A stretch of 64,000 nt of DNA from NCBI RefSeq assembly GCF_030272615.1, contig NC_081408.1, positions 305,013,950-305,077,949 of the forward strand, in the 5' to 3' direction. The DNA comes from Cryptomeria japonica. Lineage: Eukaryota; Streptophyta; Pinopsida; Cupressales; Cupressaceae. Below are positions 10,434 to 20,756 of this stretch, one piece after another (position 1 is the stretch's first letter; each line of letters opens with the position of its first letter). The position numbers and the translations under genes are program-made. The notes beneath the pieces are model-generated. The model saw nothing but the letters and a program-made list of their open reading frames with translations. It made no database searches and was not told the DNA's origin.

Positions 10434-13400
10434 TAAGGCCTTCCCTAAACCAAGCTTGATCAACTTAGTTGACCATGTTTGACCTTATTAATAAATGCTA
10501 TATAATACAATAGAATGGATTGTGTTAGACCAATAGATTTGTGAGAAAAGAAAGTGAACCAAGTTATAGAGTTATTTCACCCGATGGTGTATATTTTGAT
10601 GTATTATGAATTGAAAACCTAAAAGATCCACTGATTGGATAATCTTGATCTAATGTATGTCAGCTATATTTGAATTTAGAACTTATCGGATTCCATGATT
10701 TGGATAACATTGATGTAGGATTGATGCTTCATTTATATGCTTTATGATATAGGACTCTACATGATTCTAGAATAGGATGAATTTGAGATAGTGTATGTCA
10801 TTATTGGAATTGCGGGACTTTACTATGATGATAGAAATAGAATGCATGTTTTATGTATGGAGTAAAATTATGAGAATTGTGATAATTTCTTATGTGGATT
10901 TATTTGGATATAAGATGTATTGGTTTGTGTAAGTGTATATTGTATGCAGAGTGTTTGATGTGTATTTTTATTCATGTGCTTTATATTATATGAGGTTATT
11001 TGAAATTACTAATGTGTGATTGAGTTGCATAGGAAAAGATATCCATGTGACCATGGAAATATTATGGAGAACCAAACCTAAACCTATGTATGTTCGTAAA
11101 ACTAGGGTTTGTCTATTTGGAGAGACAACACCCCGTTTGTGCCGTATTTTATTCATAATAGTAAATGATGCATGTGTGTTAAATATTATTTAAGTGATTT
11201 ATTTAAATCCAACAAGAGACACGATTTCATGTATAATTTTGTAAAAGTATTTTCTTTGTGTCACTTGACACATGTGTGGATTTATGTTTGAGTTTTTAAA
11301 TTTGTCTCTTGGAGGGAATTGTTTAACTATAACTTTTTCAATTAATGTAATGTGATTCCATAAATGCCTTGGGTAAATAATCTTTGGGTTGGTCAACATA
11401 GGTTTGACCCGAAAATAAACTTCAGAGGGGTTTAAAAAGGGTTAAATGGACTCCTAGGGGTAGTTTATTAGGGTTTCCTAAAGCCCATAAGGTATACCTA
11501 AGGGTTAGGAGTAATTTTAGGCATGTTTCTAATCCCACGTGACTATTTAGACACCCTAAAAAGTGACTTTTCTAAGTTGTGCGAAAATGGAAATTAGAAG
11601 GCTTGAATTAAGTTGATAACCTTCCTTTTTGAATGAGAGTTCCCTTTCCCATTTTACCTTACTTTCCTTTTCAATTTTAGAAACTTGAGAGAACTCATGA
11701 GAACTCATACTAGTGTCTTCTTAAGCAAGAAAGAGAGATTTTGGCAGTAATCACCCACTCTCCATTTTCGGAGACAAAGAATTTTGAGAAAAAAAAGAAA
11801 AGATAAATTTGGGATTTAGAATTTGGCTAAGTGTAGAAAGAAAAGACTTGTGGAATTGGTTTACTCATCCTCAACAAAACTAGCATACCTTTGGGCAGTT
11901 TAAGGTTGGTTCTACCTTTCTTTTAACATTTTCTTATTGCATGTTGTTTTGAAAGAAATGCTTGTGTAAAAGACTAATTTTCTTGCATGTATTCCTTGGA
12001 AATTTATTTGGTGTTTTGTGATTTTGTAATTTATGTGTTTTGGGAGTAATCAAAACCTCCTACTCTTGGGAGAGAGGATGTTCTTGTGGGTGGTAGAAGT
12101 GACAGCCCTCGAATGAGAGGCTCTCGTTATGAGAGTGATCACAAGGTATTTTATGTGACCCTTGCTGCATGGCTTGTTTATGCATTGGGGGTCATAAGGA
12201 GGGAAATAAGGCATGAATGCCTTGGGGGGCATAAGGAATGTGGGGTTGTTATACTTGAGGTATTTGGTCTGCCATGAGGTGGCTATATGTTTTGGTTTTC
12301 CATGAGGTGGCTATATGTTTTACCATACTTGCAGTCTCCTCAGGGTACTTGGTCCACTACCACCCTTGAAAAGACATCACAAATGTGTGGTGCAGTGTAG
12401 CCTGGGTTGGGATTGTGTTTGAGGTTGTGTTTTTCCTTGTCTTTGGTGTTTGCATGTGTGTTACCCGTCTAGGGCTTGGTTCTCCGAGCTCGGAGGTGGC
12501 TACCAGTTAGCCTAGGCTGGGAGGTGAGCTCTCCATGGTCATAGCATTTGACATAATTTGCAGGTTGATAGAAGAAAATTATCAGGACATGAAGATAAGG
12601 CTGGAATTATTTGTTGCAGAAAGATGTTGTAAATGTAATTAATATTCTTTGAAAGTCCTCATTTATTTGAAAAGAGAGACCTATTTGTAAAATAACAATA
12701 AAGACTTGGGGATATGTTTTAAAGATATGTAATATTTAATTATGTTATATTGCAGAAAAAAATGATTATTTCTAGTTTCTAGTTCCTAAAGTATTGAAAT
12801 AAATAACTGTTGTGTATGGGATGCTTTGAAAAGAAAGAAATGTATTCATTCCTATTATGCATTTTAAGCAAAAAATTAGAAAAGAAATGGAATGGAATTG
12901 CATGCATGTAGTAGGCTGGTAATAAAACATCTTAGATCTATTCATGGGAATGCAAAACTTAGTTATCTAAATCTGCTATTTTAATTATTAGTAGAAAATA
13001 AAATAAAATAAAAAGTATTAGTGTCATCTCTAAGTTTTATTTAATAAAAATATAGGTTTAATTAGTTACTGTTAGATTTGTCAAATTTTGTCATTAGGTT
13101 TGCTTGCAGAAATAAAATCTATAGTTAAATAGATTAAATGAAATAAATAAAATACTAGAGTTGTTGTTTTAAGTGATTTAATTCTACTTTTTACCTTATT
13201 TTTGCTGAAAGTAAATTAATATTTAAATGACTTGTCTATTTTCTTTTAGCAACTAAGATTTTGATCAGAGGAAATAAATATAATGTTATGTATCTAAAGA
13301 AAGCATCTAATCTATTAATTATGTTCAGAATAGAAACACCTGCATATTTATTGCATAGAAAATTTATGCCCTAGTTACAACATATATTTATATTTAAATT

Positions 13401-13500
13401 TATATATATAATATATAAATATATATAAATAAATTTGCATGCCTATATATTATAGTAAAGGAAATCATTTTTAAAAATAAGCGAAAATAAACTTATTGTT
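10434..13500. other. Element A leader region: no gene recognised
   Basis: About 3 kb without a recognisable ORF. Between 12030 and 12560 the composition is richer in GC and resembles the transcribed part of an LTR. It includes a duplicated phrase, CCATGAGGTGGCTATATG, at about 12273 and 12300. An imperfect inverted pair, ATGAGAGGCTCTCGTTATGAGAG, lies near 12112. From 12560 on it is AT-rich. It could be the long 5' leader of element A or include other decayed elements. I cannot place a primer-binding site in it. Confidence 0.5.
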
Positions 13501-13535
13501 TAATTATATATATATACGTAAAACATCTACATACA

Positions 13536-13537
<2 letters not shown>

Positions 13538-13592
<55 letters not shown>
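13538..13592. repeat. (AT)n microsatellite
   Basis: An uninterrupted AT/TA dinucleotide run of about 55 bp. Smaller TA runs flank it at 13398-13440 and 13506-13516, and another lies at 14165-14184. Confidence 0.97.
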
Positions 13593-13597
<5 letters not shown>

Positions 13598-13689
13598 CTT
13601 TTGTTTTTTTTTATTAATAAACAAAATATATAAAAGAAAAAAAAAAGGGGGGAGGGGTTTGTTTTAGGCTACCAACCGAGCCATTGTGT

Positions 13690-13865
13690 TGAACACAGTG
13701 GACGATAGAAGAGCCGAACCACTGTGCTTAGCACAGTGGACGGCGCGGCCGGGAGCCGCCACTATGGGCGACCACAGTGGGTGGCACCACTGTGGCATTC
13801 CACAGTGGACGGCCACTGTGGGCGTCCATAATGACGCCTCCACTATGGTAGTCCATAGTGAGTGG
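13690..13865. repeat. GC-rich cluster of CCACAGTGG-type near-palindromes
   Basis: Within about 175 bp there are eleven versions of CCAC(A/T)GTGG or its decayed forms (CCACTATGG, CCATAGTG), in both orientations, about 13-20 bp apart. They lie near 13692, 13719, 13732, 13758, 13770, 13787, 13800, 13811, 13826, 13839 and 13852. The block also holds CpG-rich words such as GGCGCGGCCGGGAGCC. It stands out sharply from the AT-rich surroundings. Two overlapping antisense ORFs here are by-products of the repeats. Function unknown. Confidence 0.75.
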
Positions 13866-14573
13866 CGCCCAGGGGTCGCCACCTGCCGCGTTTTCAACCT
13901 CTACCCTGCCATAAAACATGGCCGCTGCTCCACCCAGAAACCAATTCGGCCCTCCTCCGCCCTGCTCAACATTAGCAAAATAAAATACAAAACCCTAGCC
14001 CAGGGGTAGAATAGAAAAGAATATAGAAATAATAAAATGAGAGGTACTATATAGTATTCATTCTAGGTTAGGGTTGTTGGAAGAGTTTAGAAATATGAGG
14101 TAAATAACATAAGTATTAAAATATATAGCTACAGATATATATTAATATATATATACTCATAGTTATATATATATATATATATATGGAGTTGGACAATATA
14201 AGAGAATAATATAGATTTAGATTTAATATTTATTTAAGCGATATAATTTATATATGTTTTATTTTAACATGTGGTTTTTATTAAGGAAGAAATTGAAATG
14301 TATAAATTTAAAATTCTTATGAAGTTTAACCTTGTAGAAATTTTATAATAAATTGTTTTATTATAAGTCCACCTAAATATAGGTGTTAGATGAGATAAAC
14401 TTTATCAAACGAATTTTCATTATAATTATGATTGACCCTTTAATCAATTTAGTTTGTTCTTATTTTAATTATCATTAAAATAAAACATGGACTTTTCTAT
14501 AACTAAGTGTCAGAACTAATTTAATTAGTTCTTAGGATAAGTCATTGGCTATTGGAGATTAATAGTATTTCCA
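13866..14573. other. AT-rich leader upstream of element A gag
   Basis: No gene. It contains short TA runs and, from about 14240, T/A-rich DNA leading into gag. No LTR end or primer site could be recognised here. Confidence 0.5.
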
Positions 14574-16125
14574 ATGGCCGTACCAAGAACACATGCTTTT
14601 GTACCCTTCAATAGAGGTAACCCTTTGAATTTGACCCAACATGATCCTATACTAGGAGCAGCTCTGAAAAGTCTTCCTAGTTTCACTAGTGAAGACCACG
14701 TCACACCCATTGAGCACATAAGAGATGTAGCATCTCAATGTGCAGTTCACCATATAACCCAAGAGAATGTGGTGCTCAGGCTACTGGCAACATCATTCAA
14801 AGGAAAAGCACTATAATGGTTCAGGGGATTGCAAATTAATTTAGTTATTGATTGGGATGATTTGGGTGATAAGCTAACAAAGCAGTTTGTAGATAAAGCG
14901 GATCACCTATCATTGGTTGAGCAGATGACCACTATCAAGAGGGTATCGCAAGAGCAGATGACTAATTTCAATTACCATTTTGAGTGAACATGGAATAGAA
15001 TTCCTACAATGGTAAAACCCTCTCCTGAACATACATTTTTGTATTATTTGAGAGCTTTAAATAGCAATATTGTTGTTATGATTCAGTATATGGGCGGGAT
15101 TACATTAGGAGCAGCTTATGATGTATCTATTAGAGAAGAAAATAGCCTTATACAAGCTGGTAAAATTGCCCCCAGACCTCCTATGCCTATTTTTTCTAAT
15201 GTCTAGCCATTGATGTCTTTACAAGTACCCCCTATAGTTGTAATACTTGATGTTCCAACACTAGGTTTTCAAAATTATGTTCAAAATAGTGTTGTAGCAA
15301 ACTCGTCAAAGCAATTACAGGAGTTAAAAGAGATGTTTATAAAGAATGTTGAATGAACTCACCAAATCCAACAGACTATGCAGAATTTTGGCAATGAATT
15401 GGTGAACCTCAAGAAAAATTAGAACCAAAATCAAAGGTATCAAGCCCCATAGGCCTAACTACCAAGTTGATGGTAAGAATCAAAGGAGGAACTACAATAA
15501 TAGGCAAAACCAGTAGTATCATCAGAATACTACTAGCAATTCTAAATAAATTGTTCCTACTCAGAACAATATGGCACAAGAGTAGTGTTTTCCATGCCAA
15601 CAACCTCATAATCAAGCATCATGTCAAAATGCAATGAATGCTCAATCACAAGCCTTGATGGTACAAAATAACATGTCTTATCAAGATGTAGGTACAAATG
15701 AAGAACCAGGAGGTCCTGAGGTGGCTATGATGAATTGGCAAGGTGAGGAATTTTGTGGACTTAATCATTCACAAGCACAAAATAGACCCTTTTCACCTGT
15801 TGTAGCTAATACAAGGTCAACAAAACGGGCTAGTGACATTGGACAACAAGCTACAATTCATCAACAATAAGCTATAAATTATGGACAACAATAGAATAAA
15901 TCCAAACAACAGCTAGATAAAGGAAAACAACAAGCTTCTATAAGCTAGCAAGTTGTTAGGATACCTCCACCTATCCAGAATGTGCATATTTTACTAAGAG
16001 GACAGCCTGCAGCACCTAAAGAACAATAGAAAGTTCAATCTCAGTCAAAGCCAACTCAACCAGAGCATGTTGTTCCTAAAGTACAGCAAAAGGTTAGTGG
16101 TGTTCCATTTAATATTGTTTAATCT
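14574..16125 (+). pseudogene. gag: Element A gag, broken
   Basis: This is a Ty3/gypsy capsid protein. The ATG at 14574 opens MAVPRTHAFVPFNRGNPL, an 80-codon stretch ending at a TAA (14814-14816) where the family has a codon before WFRGL. The same frame continues as WFRGLQINLV...WDDLGDKLTKQF, the standard retrotransposon-gag core. It then meets a second stop near 14983 and continues at 15009-15206 (SPEHTFLYYLRAL). The rest to 16125 is Gln/Asn-rich with further stops and a frame change (15634-15870). I see no intact CCHC knuckle; a CXXC near 15593 (CFPCQQPHNQASC) could be its remnant. Confidence 0.82.
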
Positions 16126-16974
16126 ATGACAAAAACCACTATTTCCATGACAATGATAGATGCATTGCAAATTCTTGGACAAAAGGAATTGCTAAGAGAC
16201 AAATTAGATAATCTTTCCTTGACTAATGAGCCTCAAAAAGATCAGCCTAGAGTTGCATTAGCTAATGATATCCTAGTTAAGAATAATCAGCCAATCCAAA
16301 CACCAAAGCCTCCTCCATTTTTTGTAACATTGATAATTGGCAACCATTTAGTCCACAATTTTTTGATAGACTCAAGAGTTAGTAGTTCAATTATGCCCAA
16401 AGACCTTGCAGATAAACTTGGTCTAATTTATGAGCCTATTTCTAGAGGACTTGTACAGTTAGATGGAACAATAGTTAAGTTTGTTGGATTGGTCAAAGAT
16501 CTTGGTTTGACCTTGCATGCTTGTCCTAATTTTGTAATACCTCAAGACATATACATAGTTGACTTACCTCCACACTTTTCTATTTGCCTATCTAGAGATT
16601 TCACAGCAAAATTAGGAGGATACCTTTCTGCTGATTGGTCACACTTATTTTTTAGAACCCAATATGGTACTAAGGTTACCATTAAGTTAGAACCCCAATC
16701 CACTTGTCACTTAGAACCATATACCCCAAGTCCTATAAATGCAAATCTTGCCATTAGAAACCATGAGGAGTTACCACCTATCCAGGATCCAGATACACCT
16801 ATTCAATGCATACCTGATGTGAATTTGGATGAGTGGGCAGCCCATAATACTGTAGAAGATCCTTTCATCAGCATGGATGAAATAGGTCTTGGTGTTTATA
16901 TGATTCATGAGGAGGATGTTGTTATTCCTAAGCTTGAAAAAAAGGATATTCCACTCGATCAACAGTCAAAATAG
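16126..16974 (+). pseudogene. pol: Element A protease region; catalytic DSG changed to DSR
   Basis: An open stretch of 282 codons in the pol frame. The retropepsin-type aspartic protease sits at residues ~65-130, with FVTLIIGNHLVHNFLIDSR, then VSSSIMPK and a hydrophobic YEPISRGLVQLDGT flap region. The family motif is Asp-Thr/Ser-Gly; here the third residue is Arg (aga at 16375-16377), a single G>A change that should abolish catalysis. The second half is a linker with an acidic tail leading into the RNase H at 16981. The stop at 16972 is the only break between the two. Confidence 0.85.
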
Positions 16975-16977
16975 TAG

Positions 16978-17427
16978 AGAAATCAAGTTTGGCAGCTCTA
17001 TTTTGATGGTTCAAGAGGTAAAAATGGTTTTGAAGGTGGTATTATGTTGGTTTCACCCGAAGGTATGAAATATTACACTGCTTTCATATTTTCTTTTAGC
17101 TATACAAACAATACCGCTGAATATGAGTCACTTGCACATGGATTGGAATGGGCTACAAAAAGAAATGTAAGGTGTTTACAAGTTTTTGGTGATAGTGAAC
17201 TAGTTGTGAACCAAGTAAGGAATATCCATGTCACCAAAAATGATGTTTTGAAGATGTACAAGCATAGAATTTGGAATTTAATTGAAGATTTTGATGCATT
17301 TAATTTGTTGTCCATACCTAGATGTCAAAATAAAGAAGCAGATAGGTTTGTTGTTTTAGGAGCTCAGTTCAATATTCCAAAAGAACTAGAAAATATTGAT
17401 AACAACAGTATGTTAAAGTTTTCGTAA
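16978..17427 (+). pseudogene. pol: Element A archaeal-type RNase H, upstream of RT
   Basis: This is a second RNase H of the archaeal/plant type (aRH), which degrades RNA in RNA-DNA hybrids. It begins QVWQLYFDGSRG and runs ...GGIMLVSPEG...YTNNTAEYESLAHGLEWA...VFGDSELVVNQV...NKEADRF. All four acids of the catalytic DEDD set are visible: Asp 17005, Glu 17119, Asp 17191 and Asp 17341. It shares the protease frame and ends at a stop at 17425-17427. The plant Tat lineage is known for an extra aRH. Here it lies before RT rather than between RT/RNase H and integrase. No activity is expected because the polyprotein is broken, but the domain itself is the best-kept part of element A. Confidence 0.85.
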
Positions 17428-18420
17428 GGCCCTCAGTTCCAGATAACACTATCAATTGGCAATTTTTTGACTCAAATGAGCAGATTACTAATTTCCTAAT
17501 TGAAGAAGCTTAATTTTTTGTCGGAAATCAGCGTAAGTTTAATGAACAATATGAAAATCAATTTATCCAATTGAAAACCAACAAGTTGCCCAAGGGTTTG
17601 GTAACCCTTGAATCCATTTTTAATACAGATGATCAGGTCAGGAAAGATAAAGGCAGCATGTTTGTGAAGGAAGAATATTATGAACCCATTGAAATATTCA
17701 AGGATAAACTACTGAAAGTTGGCAAGGTATGTACCCTTGAAGAAAAAATGCTTTTGTAAAACTTTGTCAAGAATTCAATGACATATTTGCATGGAGGTAT
17801 GAAGATTTGAAAGGATTTTATCCTCATTTAGCTCAGCATACCATAGAGGTAGATAATGCAAAACTAGTAAGGCAAAAACAAAGGCCTCTTAATCAAAAAT
17901 TAGAACATCTTATGAAGATTGAGTTAAATAAGCTGATTGAGGGAAATATCATATTTTCAATCAAGCACACATCTTGGGTGTCCAATCTAGTTCCCGTTAG
18001 GAAGAAGAATGGTGAACTCAGACTATGTGTTGATTTTAGAGACCTAAATAGAGCATCCCTAAAAGACCATTACCCACTGCCCTCAATGGAGCAAATTTTG
18101 CAGGTTGTATCAGGATCAGAGAGATTCTCATTACTTGATGGTTATTCAAGATATAACCAAATTCTAGTCAAAGAAGAAGACCAGTACAAAACAGTATTTA
18201 CCACCAAGTGAGGTACAATGGCGTATAATAAAATATCGTTCGGACTGACCAATGCAGGGGCAACATTTCAGCGAATGGATATGGCATTTCAAGGCCTGAT
18301 TAACAAGTTTGTTTTGGTTTACCTAGATGATGTAACTATTTTTCTAAAAAGGCTAATGAACATCTTGACCATCTCAGACAGGTATTTGAGAGATGCAGGG
18401 AATATGGAGTTTCATTAAAT
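17428..18420 (+). pseudogene. pol: Element A reverse transcriptase
   Basis: Linker plus gypsy RT. The RT reading starts by 17762 (CQEFNDIFAW) in a frame different from the aRH. Landmarks are VPVRKKNGELRLCVDFRDLN, YPLPSMEQIL, FSLLDGYSRYNQI with its catalytic Asp at 18137, FGLTNAGATFQR, and VYLDDVTIF with Asp-Asp at 18326-18331. One stop (TGA, 18209-18211) lies where the family has the Trp of a W-G-T-M-like phrase (G>A). The reading then shifts again around 18345. The catalytic triad is present. Confidence 0.88.
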
Positions 18421-19173
18421 CCCAAAAAGAGCATATTTGTTATTCATGAAGGCGAGTTGTTGGGATATATTGTTTCAAAGCATGGGATTTTAATAGATCT
18501 TGAGAGGATCATAGCCATACTCGCATTGCCATTACCAGCACATAAAAAGGGACTCTAGAATTTCATAGGTAGGATTAACTTTATCAGAAGGTTTATTCCT
18601 AATATTGCAGCATTGATGCAACCACTTACAGCCATGCTTAAGAAAAACATGTCTTTTCAGTAGATTAAGGAAGGTAGGAACAGTTTTGAAGAAATTAAAG
18701 AGGCAATTGCAGCAGCTCCTACCCTCATTAATCCTAATTTTAAGAAATATTTTATTCTATATGCTTTTGGGAGTGAGGATACTATTTCTGCAATGTTGTG
18801 TTAGCAAAATAATGAAGGCTTAGAATAGCCAATTGCTTTCTTTAGTCAGATTGTACATGGTTATGAGATTAGGTACTCATTTGTAGAAAAGCATGTATTA
18901 GCAATAATAAGAAGCCTTAAGAAATTTAGGCACATGCTCTCTAACAATAAGATTCAGCTAATGGTTGCTCATCCTACAGTGAAATATTTTTTGCTCAACA
19001 AAGACATAAATGACAAAAAGGTGGGTTGGATTACTAAGGCAATGGAATATGACATCTCTATCAAGGTAACCAAGCTAGTTAGAGGCAAGGGTTTATGTGA
19101 ACAACTTGTTGGAAGTACAAAAAATAGTAAAGAAGAGGAGCAACAAGTTGAAACAGTGCTTAATAATGAATAA
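18421..19173 (+). pseudogene. pol: Element A RT thumb/connection and decayed gypsy RNase H
   Basis: After RT comes the connection (LLGYIVSKHGI, INFIRRFIPNIAAL) and the usual gypsy RNase H position. There the first catalytic Asp is Ala (ILYAFGSED, gct at 18763), as in the LYLAAS-type sequences of the Tat lineage. The YTDHKALKYL motif reads VAHPTVKYFL, so that Asp is lost too. The EKHVLAI Glu remains. In-frame stops occur near 18556, 18661, 18802 and 18826. The domain looks like a structural remnant whose activity is expected to have passed to the upstream aRH, parallel to the retroviral connection domain. Confidence 0.82.
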
Positions 19174-20450
19174 CGGCCTATTGTCACAACTTTACCAGTC
19201 ACTTGGAATCAGCAAATTATCCATTATTTACAAACTAGTGACTATCTGGAAGGCTTAGATAGGTCAAAATGAAGGTATTTTAGGCTACAAGTCATTCCTT
19301 ATGCTTTAATAGATGGTATTTTGTTTAAAAAGGACTATAACAATGTTCTATTAAGATGCATTGAACTAGGTCAGATCGAAATAGTTCTGAAAGAATTTCA
19401 TGAAGGACTTGCAGGAGGTCACTTTGCGGCAAGAACAATAGCTCTAAAAATTATGAGAGTTGGTTATTATTGGTCTGAATTGTTTAAAGATGCTCACTCA
19501 TGGATAAGGAAATGTGAAAAATATTCATTGTTTGCAAGAAAACAAAGGTTAGTTGCCTTGCCTTTGCAAACAATTGAAGTAGAGCAGCCCTTTGCAAAGT
19601 GGGGGCTTGATTTTATAGGACCTATTAATCCACCTTCTAGTGCAGGTCACAAATGGATTCTCACAACAACTAATTATTTTACAAAATGGATAGAAGCAGT
19701 TCCATTGAAAGAAGCTAATGAAACTTTTGTCCTAAATTTTCTTCCAAGACTTAGTGTCCAAGTTTGGTACCCCAGAATCAATCATTTATGATAATGCTTT
19801 AGCTTTTATTGGTCTTAGAGGTTCATATTGGTCAGTTAAACATAATATATATTTGAATACTTCATCCAATTATTACCCTCAGGGTAATAGACAAGCTGAA
19901 TCAAATAATAAGAACTTGATCAACATCATTAAGAAGACCATTGTTGAGAATCAGAGAACTTGGCATGAAAAGCTCAAGTTAGCCCTTTGGGTTGACAGAA
20001 TTACACCAAAGAGATCAACAGGTAACTCTCCTTATGTTTTAACTTATGGCAGAGAAGCCAAGCTACCTATTTCAGTTGAATTGCCAACTTTAAATTATGT
20101 AAAAGAGCTTGAGTTACTTGAAGAGCAGCCAATGCAAATAAGGCTTGCTTAGCTTATGGAGTTAGAAGAAACTCGCAAGGAAGCATACAAAAAATTAGAA
20201 ATTCACCATGCTCAAATGAAGAAAACATTTGATAGAAAAGTTGTACCATGCATATTTAATCAAGGTGATCTTGTTTTCAAGTGGGATGAGTTAAAAAACA
20301 AACCTAGTAGACATACCAAGTTTGATGCCATGTGGGATGGCCCGTATGTTATCACAAAATAGAAACAAAATAATGCATTCCATCTTGCTAAATTGAATGG
20401 AGAAATATTGTCAATCCTTGTCAATGGGATTCACCTCAAACTATGCTATT
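19174..20450 (+). pseudogene. pol: Element A integrase
   Basis: This is a DDE integrase that would insert element DNA. The N-terminal zinc finger has its two His (FHEGLAGGHF) and first Cys, but CxxC reads CEKY, so the last ligand is lost. The core begins WGLDFIGP (Asp 19609). A frame change near 19750 leads to FGTPESIIYDN (Asp 19790) and GNRQAESNNK (Glu 19898), so all three core acids survive. C-terminal features follow: MKKTFDRKV, GDLVFKWDE and DGPYVITK, ending near 20450. Stops lie at 19271, 20150 and 20360. Confidence 0.88.
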
Positions 20451-20756
20451 GAGTACTAATAGTTTGCATATGTACATAGTAGGATAGTTGCAGTTTGGTT
20501 TTCAGTAATTTTCAGCTTAATAAGTGCTTCCAGCACATTGTTGTTTTCAATTCAGTTCAGTTTTGTTTCTGGTTTCCATAAGTGCAGGCTCAGTTGTAAG
20601 CAGAACTTTTTTAGTTTTATTTTCAAGTTTTGTTTAGAGAGCTAAGATGCAATTCCAGATTTTGAGGAAGGTAGAATTGACTCAATGCCAAATGGATATG
20701 CTAGGCTACTAGATTCTACTATTTGGCAGGCAAACACCCCTAAGAGATCGCCAAAA
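20451..20756 (+). other. Element A 3' untranslated region
   Basis: T-rich, non-coding. A purine-rich stretch (TTGAGGAAGGTAGAATTGA, ~20660) and AAGAGATCGCCAAAAA just before 20757 are candidate polypurine tracts. Neither is convincing. Confidence 0.4.

Noticed and set aside
13664-14009. Overlapping ORFs with Trp/His-rich repeats in the GC-rich island
   Set aside because: Both strands and several frames are open only because the CCACAGTGG repeats lack stops; there is no independent coding sign.
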